Source of the DNA: Fictibacillus marinisediminis
GTDB lineage: Bacteria; Bacillota; Bacilli; Bacillales; Fictibacillaceae
Reading direction: 5' to 3'
NCBI RefSeq assembly: GCF_023149135.1
Contig: NZ_JAIWJX010000004.1
Location: 1-64,000, forward strand
DNA: 64,000 nucleotides
The notes under the pieces were generated by a model. The model saw only the letters and a list, made by a program, of their open reading frames with translations. It was not told the DNA's origin and searched no databases. A program made the translations under genes and the position numbers. Shown piece after piece: positions 9,886 through 18,609 of this stretch. How positions within the stretch are numbered: position 1 is the stretch's first letter; every line of letters starts with the position of its first letter.

Positions 9886-10812
9886 ATGTCATCTAGACCC
9901 AAGAAAATTGATGTGTTTAATATTTATTATATAAATTTTTCAAAAGTTTATGAAATATCAATGATGATTAATAATGTTATCGTATCAACTATTCAAAGAG
10001 AAAAAAATTCTTCCCACGAAACAATTGATGCTTTTTCATCAAACGCATCAATATCAACTGCATTAGATACTTTAACAAAAATTAAAGGGGTTTTTGGTAC
10101 ACAATTTACAGAAAAACAAACAAACTCCTCTAAATTAGTAGAGTCTCTTGATGTTAAGACAACTAAATCGATTTTATTAAAACATATAGATAATCGAAGC
10201 AAGTCAATCGATCACTTCACAGATTGTGAAGAAGGAGATCTCATAAAAATTGATAATGTGCAATTAAAAATACTAAACGAAGAAAATTTAAGAGAATTTA
10301 AACTTTTTAGGAGCGATGCCTTAAAAGGGTTCCAGGTAGATGGTGTAGATGTTAACAATTTGGTAACCTCGATGTTAAAAGATTATTCCTACTTATTATA
10401 TGGGAAAGTGCCTAGTTCTTCTGTGCCGATGGTAATTAAAATACCAATGGAATTAGAAAACGAATTTGAAAGCAAATATAATATTGATGATCTTACAATA
10501 GGAAAAGTCTCAATTATAGGAGTTTATAAAGGATTTGTTAGAGAAGATCATATTAATATAAATACCTTTAACTATTTATATGATATTGGGTTAGAACAAC
10601 AATCTAATGAAGAAGAAGAGAAAGTAATTTCAAGTTCATATTCAAATATAACTAGTCAGCCTTTTCCAAAGAGTTCGGATAAACCATTTGCTTTTATAGA
10701 TGTTATTGCAATTGTGCAAAATATTAATTTCAGTGAAGATCAAGAAGAACAACCAATCCATATATCTTGGTATAAAAAGGTTTTATATATATTTAAAAAG
10801 AAGAGGAAATGA
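9886..10812 (+). CDS. unknown protein paired with AAA+ ATPase
   Basis: 308 residues, with TTGGAGG seven bases before the ATG. No signal peptide or transmembrane helix. The N-terminus (IDVFNIYYINFSKVYEIS) recalls DUF6414-type proteins, which begin with a YLD/YIN strand and a helix, but I am not certain. The C-terminus ends in a basic patch (YIFKKKRK). The coding sequence is clearly more AT-rich than the neighbouring surface genes. It is followed after 3 bases by a ClpB-like ATPase gene, so the two almost certainly work together. Candidate roles are a sensor or effector in a defence or stress module. Confidence 0.6.
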   Translation: MSSRPKKIDVFNIYYINFSKVYEISMMINNVIVSTIQREKNSSHETIDAFSSNASISTALDTLTKIKGVFGTQFTEKQTNSSKLVESLDVKTTKSILLKHIDNRSKSIDHFTDCEEGDLIKIDNVQLKILNEENLREFKLFRSDALKGFQVDGVDVNNLVTSMLKDYSYLLYGKVPSSSVPMVIKIPMELENEFESKYNIDDLTIGKVSIIGVYKGFVREDHININTFNYLYDIGLEQQSNEEEEKVISSSYSNITSQPFPKSSDKPFAFIDVIAIVQNINFSEDQEEQPIHISWYKKVLYIFKKKRK

Positions 10813-10815
10813 TGA

Positions 10816-12342
10816 ATGAGTAGATATACTTTATACACTTATAAAAATCGAGATGAATTTGAAACTTATTACAAAGAAATGGAGGAAAAAGGATACATTA
10901 TTTCTCCTTTTATTTTTCAAAATACAAAAGATTTACTTGAAGAAGATACAGAAAATATTATAGATATTTCAAGTCTAGTCCAATATTTATTAGTAAATCC
11001 AGCTGATGTAGTACCTGCTATCAATAACATATTACCTGCTGATGAAGAAACACGATTTATTATAATAGAGTCTTTGTCAGATAAAGGATTAGAAATTTTT
11101 CGTAATCATTTTGAGGATAAGGCACCCTTATATCCAGAAAAAAACAATGAATTCATTCAAGAAGTAGCGGAAAATTTCAATCCTTTTGATAGATTTTATA
11201 TATACTCTTATAAAAATGATGATGAACTAAAAAGTATAATTGAATATTTGAATGATAAGAAAATATCTCTTGTTAGTTTTAGCCAAATTGATGAGCATTT
11301 CACTACTCATTTTGCTTCGAAAGAAAAAGATATCTTTGTTGACATTACTTCTCTTATTTCAGCAATAAAAAATAATTCTAACTTAATTTATTACGCTGAA
11401 AAACTAATAATTGAAAACCCTCGATTTAAAATCATCGTACAAATCAATAAAGTTGAAAAAGCATTGGAGCATTTTAGATTAATTTTAAAAGGAGTCAAAC
11501 CTATTAACGAAATATTACCAGTAGTAGTTACGGAGATTGAGGATGAAATTTCAGTAAATAATGTTGTGAAAATTACTGACTTATCAACCCAAGGAGTTAA
11601 TGAATTAATTAAAGAGGTATCTTCTAAATTATTTGGGCATAAAAAATTCAAAGATCAATTGCCAAGTGCCTTTAATAATTTTATACTCTTGAATAGAATC
11701 AAGGAGAAGAAAGTGTTTTCTATTTTTCTTTTAGGTCCCACAGGATTAGGAAAAACAGAATTTGCCACTTTACTTAAAAATCAATTAAACCCCCATACTT
11801 CCATGGTAAAGATAAACTTTGGAAACTATAGTAGTCAAGATGCATTAAATAGTCTTATTGGAAGTCCGAGAGGCTATATCGGTTCTGAAGATGGAGAGCT
11901 AGGTAATAAATTGGCCAAGAGCAAAGTTGGTATCATTCTGTGTGATGAATTTGAAAAAGCAAATTCTCAGATATTTAATTTTTTTCTGGAATTACTAGAA
12001 GACGGACTATTCACTGATTCGTTATCAAGAGAACATAATATCGATGGTTATATCATTGTATTTACATCAAATTTGGATGAATCTAATTTTTATAAAGTAA
12101 TTCCTACAGAACTAAGTTCACGTTTTGATTTAGTATGTGAGTTTAGTTTGTTGACAGAGGTTGAAAAGAGAAACTTTGTTAGCTATTATGTGGATAGCTT
12201 TTTAGAAAAGATTAAAAAGGAAAATACATTGGATAGGCAATTTACAACTCAAGAAATTCAAGAGTTTAAAAATATAAATGTTAATTCCATAGAAAATATT
12301 CGTGATATTAGAAGGCTAGTGATTAAAAAAATATTGAAGTAG
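10816..12342 (+). CDS. ClpB-type AAA+ ATPase with duplicated N-terminal domain
   Basis: 508 residues. Residues about 1-115 and 118-230 are an internal duplication: YTLYTYKNRDEFE matches FYIYSYKNDDELK, and IIDISSLVQYLL matches FVDITSLISAI. A single AAA+ module follows: Walker A GPTGLGKT near 307-314, pore loop GSPRGYIG near 350, Walker B IILCDE near 373-378, sensor 1 VFTSN, and an Arg-finger-like SRFD. This is the D2/ClpX-ClpB class of unfoldase, but with only one ring and no Clp N-domain or IGF loop. The gene is AT-rich, overlaps nothing, and follows its partner by 3 bases. It may remodel the partner or a bound target. Confidence 0.8.
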   Translation: MSRYTLYTYKNRDEFETYYKEMEEKGYIISPFIFQNTKDLLEEDTENIIDISSLVQYLLVNPADVVPAINNILPADEETRFIIIESLSDKGLEIFRNHFEDKAPLYPEKNNEFIQEVAENFNPFDRFYIYSYKNDDELKSIIEYLNDKKISLVSFSQIDEHFTTHFASKEKDIFVDITSLISAIKNNSNLIYYAEKLIIENPRFKIIVQINKVEKALEHFRLILKGVKPINEILPVVVTEIEDEISVNNVVKITDLSTQGVNELIKEVSSKLFGHKKFKDQLPSAFNNFILLNRIKEKKVFSIFLLGPTGLGKTEFATLLKNQLNPHTSMVKINFGNYSSQDALNSLIGSPRGYIGSEDGELGNKLAKSKVGIILCDEFEKANSQIFNFFLELLEDGLFTDSLSREHNIDGYIIVFTSNLDESNFYKVIPTELSSRFDLVCEFSLLTEVEKRNFVSYYVDSFLEKIKKENTLDRQFTTQEIQEFKNINVNSIENIRDIRRLVIKKILK

Positions 12343-12379
12343 GACGACACCTCATTAAAGAAGTTATGGAAGCCTTTAT

Positions 12380-12403
12380 TTGTAAGCTTGTCTCTACTTA
12401 CAA
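12380..12403. repeat. inverted repeat upstream of hydrolase gene
   Basis: TTGTAAG (12380-12386) and CTTACAA (12397-12403) form a perfect 7-base dyad with a 10-base spacer. It overlaps a weak promoter-like pair TTGTCT-N17-TACATT (12388-12416), so it could be an operator. No T-run follows, so it is not a terminator. Confidence 0.3.
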
Positions 12404-12424
12404 TTAATGCTACATTTATAGCAG

Positions 12425-12490
12425 TTTAATAATATTAAAGGGACGCCCCTCTATGTGAATCCATGTGGTTCATACATAGGGGGCTTTTTG
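12425..12490 (+). promoter_or_regulatory. conserved leader motif, copy 2 (hairpin with T-run)
   Basis: TTTAATAATA, then the block AAAGGGACGCCCCT at 12437-12450, identical to 2288-2301. GCCCCTCTATGT (12445-12456) pairs with ACATAGGGGGC (12474-12484), followed by TTTTTG and then AGGAGG of the next gene. The stem sequence differs from copy 1 but pairing is kept, which is what a conserved RNA structure would show. Confidence 0.55.
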
Positions 12491-12508
12491 TCTTTTAGGA
12501 GGTGAAAT

Positions 12509-14050
12509 ATGAAAGCAAAAGTAAGGACAGCTAAAAGGATAATTGTAGCGGGCTTATTAAGTAGCTCTGTTTTCTTTGCTGCCGATAACACGGTATCAGC
12601 TGAAGTGGGAAGCGATTATTTTAAACATCGAAATCAGGAATTAAAACATCTGGCTAAGGATGAAAAGCAATTAAAGGCTGTTGATAAGGCTGTCATAAAA
12701 GCGAAACAAAAGATTAGACGCATGGATCTTCAAGTAACGAAAGTAAGTGCAAAAATCGTTAACTTAGAGAGAAAACAAAAAGCTCAAAAACAAACCATCA
12801 GTCATCTTAAAGAGCAATACTCAAATTTAGATAATGCGATTGCTGCTAAACAGCAAGAAATTAAGGAAAAGGTTGTTTCTTATTATGAGAATGGCGAACA
12901 AATGCAATATTTAAAGGTCCTGGCGGGCACTGCAAGCATTAAGGATTTCATTTCACGTGTCATTTTAATAAACGTTATGAACGAGTCTGATCGTGACATT
13001 CTTAAGGGCTATTTCAAAGGGAAAGAAGACAATCAATCTAATCAAAAGAAGCTTGCTGCTGAGATTAAGGAGCTTGAAAAACAAAAAACTGAATTGAAGG
13101 TGCTCAAAAAGGATCTAGAAAAGAGCAGGGCCGAGAAAAAAGCTTATATGGCAGTCCTTAAAAACATCCAAAAGAATCTGCAGGTTTATGTACTGGATTC
13201 TAAGGAAGAACTAAATCTTCTTTCAGCACAAGAACAACAGGCAGCACATGAAGCAGAACAAGAACAGCTAAGCTTGGAGGGCAAAATTCCTCTTATGCCA
13301 GTTGGTGAATGGCAGACATTCCTTGCTACCTATTATGATTCCAATTTTCAATCCACCGGAAAGAATCCAAGTGATAAAGGCTATGGGATTACAAAATCAG
13401 GAGCCCCAGTCCAGGCGGGTGTAACAATCGCTGTAGATCCCGCTGTTATTCCTCTTGGTACTTGGGTGGAGATTAAGTATCCGGATGGGAAAATGGAGCA
13501 GAGACAAGCCCAAGATATCGGTGGAATGATTAATGGCCACCACATTGACGTTTATGTTCCCAATGCTGATGGTTATGGGAAACATGATGTGCAGCTAAGA
13601 TTAATGACCTATAAAGAAACAGTGAAATCAGGGGAAGAAAAAGGACTATTCATACGGCCGGCTACAGGAAGTATTACATCCGAGCATGGGGAGCACAGAA
13701 GCTATGAGACCCATGTAGGAATTGATATCGGTAAGAATGGCCGTACTGAAGATGTGCCGATTCATGCTGCGGCATCTGGTACCGTTATACGATCATATTT
13801 ATCCAGCTCATACGGAAACGTGGTATTTATTCGTCACAAGGTAAATGGACAGGTTTTCACTTCAGTTTCCGCTCATATGGAAACACGGTTTGTTAAAGAG
13901 GGAGATGTAGTCCAACAAGGCCAGAAAATAGGCCTAATGGGCAACACCGGTTATTCATTTGGACCTCATTTGCATTTTGAGTTACATAAGGGTGACTGGA
14001 CCCCAGATAAGAAGAATGCTGTGGATCCGCTAAAATACTTACCACGGTAA
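12509..14050 (+). CDS. secreted peptidoglycan hydrolase: coiled coil, 3D domain and M23 peptidase
   Basis: 513 residues. A signal peptide covers residues 1-31. Residues 35-250 are a long Lys/Glu/Gln coiled coil of the CwlO/EnvC type. A 3D (RlpA-like) domain follows at about 272-351, with its three aspartates visible in AVDP, AQDIGG and HIDVYVP. An M23 (LytM) endopeptidase ends the protein at about 380-510, with zinc ligands in THVGIDIG and PHLHFEL intact. Having a lytic transglycosylase-type 3D fold and an M23 domain together fits a wall-opening enzyme for a secretion, pilus or conjugation apparatus. AGGAGGTG lies 5 bases before the ATG. It carries the shared GGGACGCCCC leader. Confidence 0.85.
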   Translation: MKAKVRTAKRIIVAGLLSSSVFFAADNTVSAEVGSDYFKHRNQELKHLAKDEKQLKAVDKAVIKAKQKIRRMDLQVTKVSAKIVNLERKQKAQKQTISHLKEQYSNLDNAIAAKQQEIKEKVVSYYENGEQMQYLKVLAGTASIKDFISRVILINVMNESDRDILKGYFKGKEDNQSNQKKLAAEIKELEKQKTELKVLKKDLEKSRAEKKAYMAVLKNIQKNLQVYVLDSKEELNLLSAQEQQAAHEAEQEQLSLEGKIPLMPVGEWQTFLATYYDSNFQSTGKNPSDKGYGITKSGAPVQAGVTIAVDPAVIPLGTWVEIKYPDGKMEQRQAQDIGGMINGHHIDVYVPNADGYGKHDVQLRLMTYKETVKSGEEKGLFIRPATGSITSEHGEHRSYETHVGIDIGKNGRTEDVPIHAAASGTVIRSYLSSSYGNVVFIRHKVNGQVFTSVSAHMETRFVKEGDVVQQGQKIGLMGNTGYSFGPHLHFELHKGDWTPDKKNAVDPLKYLPR

Positions 14051-14139
14051 TTTTGGAATCCTTGAAAGGGGTGATTACTCAAAAGTAAACATTTATTCTT
14101 TAATTTCAACAAAACACATAATGGGGAGGAAAGATCAGT

Positions 14140-15861
14140 TTGAAAAAATCTACAAAGAAGATTGCAATCGCAACACTTGCTTCAGTAATTACCCTGTCAC
14201 CAATTGTTGGACAAGGCCAGCAGGTCTTCGCTGCTTCATCAACTAGTTCTACATCAGCAGAAAAAAAAGCAGAAACAACAGTTAAATCATTTGAAACTAG
14301 TACAAGTAAATTAAATACGAATATTACCAGTGCTTCAAAAACTCTGGCAAGTTTGGATTCCAAGTTGGTAAGCAGTGCGAAATCCTATTATTCAAAAGCC
14401 TATAAAGAGGTAAATGCTCTCAAATCAAGTTCAAGTAAAACAAAATTGTTGGACCGTGTTAAAGAAGGAAAATCAACTATTGATTATTCAGATAAGTACA
14501 CCGCAGCAAAGGCAGCTGGTGCGAGAATAACAACTGCCAAGACCACGTTTACAAAGAATTTCAGTTCCACAAATATTGATGATCAAGTGGACAAGTTGCA
14601 GAAGGCTATAGATAAGGAATTGCCGTTGTTTACTCCATTAGCATCAGCTCTTAAGGAGTCCTTTAAAAAGGCATATTATGACCCTGCATATGCTTATGTT
14701 ACAAAATATAAAAATGAAGTTAAAGGTACAGATGGTGTAGAAGCATTAGAAATTAATGCTGGAAAAGTAAATTCCAATGTAACAACTGCCGCAAAGACAT
14801 TGGCTTCTATAGATACCAAATTAGTTAGTACCACTAAAACAGCTTATGATAAATCCTTAAAATCCGTAAATGCTCTGCCAACTAACTCAATTAAAACGAA
14901 TCTATTAGGAAGATTGGCAAAGGTAAAAGCCATTCTAGATTATGCAGGAAAGTATCAGGCAGCTAAGAGTGCAGCATCTAGAATGAGTGCTGCTAAATCA
15001 GAGTTCACAGACGCTTTTGATCCAGACGATTTATCATCACAAGTTGAAAATTTAACCATACTGCAAAAGGCCATTGATAAGGATTTACCTTATTTTACGG
15101 CAATAGGAACGGTAGGGGCTCAGTTCAAAGTTAAATACTATGATCCTGCCAAGGCGTATATCACTAAATACGAAAAAGAAGTACAAGTTTCTGTCCTAAT
15201 TGATAAATTTGAGGAAGACATGAATGATGATGTTTCTTATAGTGATTTACGTACTCAATACAGTAATATCAAAACAGCTCTTGATAAATTACCAAAAAGC
15301 AGTATGAAAAATGCTCTTGTTGAACGGTTAAAAGAAATTATAGGCGTTCTTGAACCTGCTGAACCTCAATCTGGTTATGACTCTCCAGATACTGGGCTGG
15401 AAATCGCCCTTAACAGCATAAAAATTGAAGGTGCAGCCGGGGCTAAAACTTATACCGTTAAATACAGAGAGGATAACTACAATTATGATGATTTAAATGC
15501 TGGTCAGTTTAAAGTTTATTATAAAGATGGTACCTCTGTTGTTTTAGATGGAGATGCTACAGTTCTAGCGGGTGACACAAGGCAAGCTAGTGTAGTATTC
15601 TCAGACAATAATGGGTCTGAAGCCTATCTTATTGAATATGGCATTGGTTTAACCGATAATACACCTATTGCACTTGGAACCGTATTTTGGAAGGTCCAGC
15701 CAGTTGAAGACCCGGATGAAGAATATAATGATGATGACGGATCTTACGACGATGGAACAGAAGATGACGGCACCACTGATGATGGCACCGGCGATGGAGA
15801 TACAGGTGGCGATAATGGCGGTGATGCAGATCCATTTGATCCTGGGAACTTTGGTGAATAA
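14140..15861 (+). CDS. secreted repeat protein with acidic C-terminal tail
   Basis: 573 residues from TTG 14140, with GGGGAGGAAA upstream. The signal peptide is residues 1-31 (cleavage after QVFAA). Two homologous helical repeats of about 155 residues follow, each with a TLASxDxKLVS motif, then VNAL near its middle and a YYDPAxAYxTKY end, at about 45-200 and 203-350. A partial third repeat and a small beta domain come next. The last 45 residues are almost entirely Asp, Gly, Thr and Glu. No LPXTG or S-layer homology motif. The tail may bind calcium or pass the wall. Family unknown to me; it probably acts at the cell surface with the preceding hydrolase. Confidence 0.75.
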   Translation: MKKSTKKIAIATLASVITLSPIVGQGQQVFAASSTSSTSAEKKAETTVKSFETSTSKLNTNITSASKTLASLDSKLVSSAKSYYSKAYKEVNALKSSSSKTKLLDRVKEGKSTIDYSDKYTAAKAAGARITTAKTTFTKNFSSTNIDDQVDKLQKAIDKELPLFTPLASALKESFKKAYYDPAYAYVTKYKNEVKGTDGVEALEINAGKVNSNVTTAAKTLASIDTKLVSTTKTAYDKSLKSVNALPTNSIKTNLLGRLAKVKAILDYAGKYQAAKSAASRMSAAKSEFTDAFDPDDLSSQVENLTILQKAIDKDLPYFTAIGTVGAQFKVKYYDPAKAYITKYEKEVQVSVLIDKFEEDMNDDVSYSDLRTQYSNIKTALDKLPKSSMKNALVERLKEIIGVLEPAEPQSGYDSPDTGLEIALNSIKIEGAAGAKTYTVKYREDNYNYDDLNAGQFKVYYKDGTSVVLDGDATVLAGDTRQASVVFSDNNGSEAYLIEYGIGLTDNTPIALGTVFWKVQPVEDPDEEYNDDDGSYDDGTEDDGTTDDGTGDGDTGGDNGGDADPFDPGNFGE

Positions 15862-15907
15862 CGGGAATGCACTTTCGTTTTTAGGGAGTTCTTATCGGCC
15901 TCAATAA

Positions 15908-15940
15908 AGAAGAGCTTGGCGTTTTGCCAAGCTCTTTATC
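15908..15940. terminator. bidirectional terminator
   Basis: AAGAGCTTGGC (15910-15920) and GCCAAGCTCTT (15926-15936) form a perfect 11-base stem with a 5-base loop, flanked by A-rich and T-rich sides. It ends the plus-strand repeat-protein gene and overlaps the last codons of the convergent polymerase gene. Confidence 0.85.
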
Positions 15941-17192
15941 CTTTATGTCCACCGATTAATTTACTTCTGTGAATAGCTGTCCCTGCTTGGGTAAAAGAAA
16001 CCCCTCTTAATAAAGAAGCAGAACCATGTTTCCTTCTGATTTCATCCATCGTATAACCAAGCCGGGATCGTTTAGGATTATCCAAGTCAAACAATGATAG
16101 CTGTATTTCGGAATCATCTACAATATTCAAAAGTCTGACATCAATACTTCTGACTACATCACCATTATAAAACTTCTCAAACAATTCAAGACAGACCTTA
16201 TAAACATCCATCGTAATGTTTGTAGGTTGATCGATTGTTTTTGATCGATTGAATCCGCCGCCGAATGAATCTTTGGAGTATCCGATACCTAAATTTATTG
16301 TTCGCCCCGCTTTACGAGCAGACCGTGTTCGCCTGGCTATTTCTTCGCAAATTTCTAAGATTACATGTTTTACTTCTTCTTTATCTGAGTAGTCCCTTAA
16401 TAAAATTTGGCTTTTTCCGAAACTGATTTGACCCATCATAATAGGAGCACCTAGATCGCTATGATCAATACCGTGCGCGTGGTAGTAAAGCTGGTTTCCC
16501 ATAATTCCAAAATTCTTCTCTAATAGTTCTAAGGGGTAGTGGGCTAAGTCACCGACTTTAACAATTCCCATTCTGTTTAATGTGTTTTGTGTTTTTTTAC
16601 CGATACCCCACATTTCAGAGAGCGGGGTAACCGGCCATAATTTCTGAGGCACTGATTCATATGTCCACTCCGCGATTCCTTCTGTTGTTTTTTTAGCCTC
16701 AAGATCCAAACATAGTTTGCTGAGCAACATATTCTCACCAATTCCAATCGCAACTGTGAGCCCTAACTCTTCAAATATTTCCGTTTTTATCCTTCGTGCG
16801 ATCGACCATTTGTCTCCAAAAATGCGCTCAACCGGATTTACCCGTATGAACGCTTCATCTATGGAATAAATGTGTAAGTCTTCTCTAGATGCAAAACGAT
16901 GAAGAATTTTAGTTACTGCCATAGACATATCAAGATAGTACTTCATTTCTGCATTAACAATGTGAATTTCTTTATGTTGTGGAATCTCAAACAAGCGACT
17001 TCCTGTTTTGATGCGATATTTTTGTTTCATAAGGGGAGTAGCTGCTAATACGACACTTCCTTGACGATCGGTAGCTCCAACAACAGCTAAATAGGTGGTT
17101 AAAGGATCTAAGCCTCTTTTTATACATGAACATGAAGCATAAAAGCTCTTTAAGTCAATGCATAAGATGCTCTCTCTTTTTTTATAATCCAT
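15936..17192 (-). CDS. uvrX: Y-family DNA polymerase, UvrX/YqjW-like
   Basis: 418 residues from ATG 17192, whose GGAGAG site is 8 bases upstream; a GTG at 17201 overlaps that site. Palm motifs of the DinB/UmuC family are intact: CIDLKSFYAS near the start and YSIDEAFI in the middle, followed by helix-hairpin-helix (MWGIGKKT) and little-finger regions. Enzymes of this type perform translesion synthesis past DNA damage. UvrX forms are common on Bacillus prophages and plasmids. Two LexA boxes over its promoter mark it as an SOS gene. It faces the surface genes convergently and is probably a plasmid-borne mutagenic repair gene. Confidence 0.9.
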   Translation of the reverse strand: MDYKKRESILCIDLKSFYASCSCIKRGLDPLTTYLAVVGATDRQGSVVLAATPLMKQKYRIKTGSRLFEIPQHKEIHIVNAEMKYYLDMSMAVTKILHRFASREDLHIYSIDEAFIRVNPVERIFGDKWSIARRIKTEIFEELGLTVAIGIGENMLLSKLCLDLEAKKTTEGIAEWTYESVPQKLWPVTPLSEMWGIGKKTQNTLNRMGIVKVGDLAHYPLELLEKNFGIMGNQLYYHAHGIDHSDLGAPIMMGQISFGKSQILLRDYSDKEEVKHVILEICEEIARRTRSARKAGRTINLGIGYSKDSFGGGFNRSKTIDQPTNITMDVYKVCLELFEKFYNGDVVRSIDVRLLNIVDDSEIQLSLFDLDNPKRSRLGYTMDEIRRKHGSASLLRGVSFTQAGTAIHRSKLIGGHKG

Positions 17193-17206
17193 AATAAACA
17201 CTCTCC

Positions 17207-17220
17207 AGAACGTATGTTTT
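17207..17220. promoter_or_regulatory. LexA box 1 of uvrX
   Basis: AGAACGTATGTTTT matches the Bacillus LexA consensus GAAC-N4-GTTC with one changed base. It lies across the expected transcription start of the polymerase gene, just downstream of TATAAT. Confidence 0.65.
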
Positions 17221-17224
17221 ATTT

Positions 17225-17230
17225 ATTATA
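17225..17230 (-). promoter_or_regulatory. -10 element of uvrX
   Basis: TATAAT on the minus strand, between the two LexA boxes. The -35 position is poor, which is common for regulated promoters. Confidence 0.55.
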
Positions 17231-17232
17231 TG

Positions 17233-17246
17233 CGAATATACGTTCT
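17233..17246. promoter_or_regulatory. LexA box 2 of uvrX
   Basis: CGAATATACGTTCT matches CGAAC-N4-GTTCG with one change in the left half. It sits directly upstream of the -10, so LexA bound here and at 17207-17220 would cover the promoter. Confidence 0.65.
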
Positions 17247-17380
17247 TATACGCTGGAAAATATAACTGTATTGGAATTATTTAGTAAAAGAAGGTATTTA
17301 ATAATTAAATGAAGGGTGTACTAATTGATAAATTCTAAGAATAAGAGGATGCGCAGATGGTGCTTGAAATTTAAACTAGT

Positions 17381-18487
17381 TTATACAATAAGATTACGTA
17401 TCAGGGACGGCCACCCTTTTTTGTCAGAGCCATAATGATACAGAAAAGCTTGTACCCAACGGTCAAGCCCAAAGGCCACACAGCCAGAAAAAAGGGAAGG
17501 AGATTCTTTGTTTAATTGGAATGCATCGCAGAGCATTGTACCACAATGGTTACCGGATGCAATGGATACATGAATGTCCTCATTTGGAGAAAAAATGATT
17601 TCATATTTCGTATTGTCTGCAATTTGATAAAACTTTTTATCTTGATTCTCATGTAAAAAAAAGGGATCGTTCGAGGTGGTGAGATATCCTCGAAGACCCA
17701 AATCCTCAAAAAGATCCCAAACATCACTCAGTAACTGCATCCGAACGTTTTTCACGTCTTTGTCAGAGCCAACAAAAACAATTTCTCTCATTGTGAATTC
17801 CTGCAATCTCGTAGGAGACAATCGGTGAGGATGTTCATGTCGATAACATCTTCCTTTGGCAGAATATAACTGTAAGAGCTCTGGATTCGACTGAGAGGCC
17901 AACTCCTCATAAACATGGTAACAGATACAGGGTTGTAAGAAGTGGTCGGTAGTTTTAAAGAGATGATTCGTGTCTTGATGACTCTGAGATAATTTTCGAT
18001 ACTGTGTAAGGATATCAAACTCATGAGGAATTTCACTTAAGCGATACAAACGTTGGGGGAAACATTTAGCATATCCACTTACATGCATACTTTTGTTGGA
18101 GAGAAACGAGGGATAGTGTTTAAAAACCACGTGATGTTTTTTGGCAATCTGACATATTAACCGGTCGAAGGCTTCCTCTAGAAATGAACTGTCGCCTGTC
18201 AATATGGCACCAGTGGAAGAATGAACAAATGAACTATGGTAGGAGGGAATATGCATTGTATTGTCCTCCAACACTTTTTGCTTAAGGGTTGGGTTGGTGG
18301 ATGGCTGGGTAAAATATCTTTTGATCTGTTTTTTCACTTCTCGATGATTTAAAGTATCCACAATTAACATCTGATCGTTGACTTCGATGTGAAGGATACT
18401 TTCAGAGAGGTAGTAGAGATTTTCCAGATCACCGAGAACACGTTCCCGGTTTGTATTTAGTTTTTTTAAAGGAATATAAAGTAACAT
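17381..18487 (-). CDS. amino acid:[carrier protein] ligase (class II aaRS-like)
   Basis: 368 residues. It resembles the catalytic core of atypical seryl-tRNA synthetases but without the tRNA-binding arm. Class II motif 2 is seen at 213-238 (RCYRHE, then TRLQEFTMREIV) and motif 3 at 334-348 (SGCVAFGLDRW). Candidate zinc ligands are C142, E194/E195 and C336, in the pattern of Bll0957-type ligases. Those enzymes activate an amino acid with ATP and load it onto a phosphopantetheine carrier protein. AGGTGG lies 6 bases before the ATG. It is downstream of the minus-strand operon, 122 bases after the nucleotidyltransferase. Its carrier could be one of the two ACPs here. Amino acid not predictable by eye. 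Confidence 0.75.
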   Translation of the reverse strand: MLLYIPLKKLNTNRERVLGDLENLYYLSESILHIEVNDQMLIVDTLNHREVKKQIKRYFTQPSTNPTLKQKVLEDNTMHIPSYHSSFVHSSTGAILTGDSSFLEEAFDRLICQIAKKHHVVFKHYPSFLSNKSMHVSGYAKCFPQRLYRLSEIPHEFDILTQYRKLSQSHQDTNHLFKTTDHFLQPCICYHVYEELASQSNPELLQLYSAKGRCYRHEHPHRLSPTRLQEFTMREIVFVGSDKDVKNVRMQLLSDVWDLFEDLGLRGYLTTSNDPFFLHENQDKKFYQIADNTKYEIIFSPNEDIHVSIASGNHCGTMLCDAFQLNKESPSLFSGCVAFGLDRWVQAFLYHYGSDKKGWPSLIRNLIV

Positions 18488-18609
18488 ATTAATCCACCTA
18501 CCTTAAATAATTGGAATCATGTTGATTAAATTTACAGGTACTCTTAAGTAGCACAACATGAGTAATAGTAATTTTTGTGTGGACCCTGAATTCTTATATG
18601 ATGGGTTAT

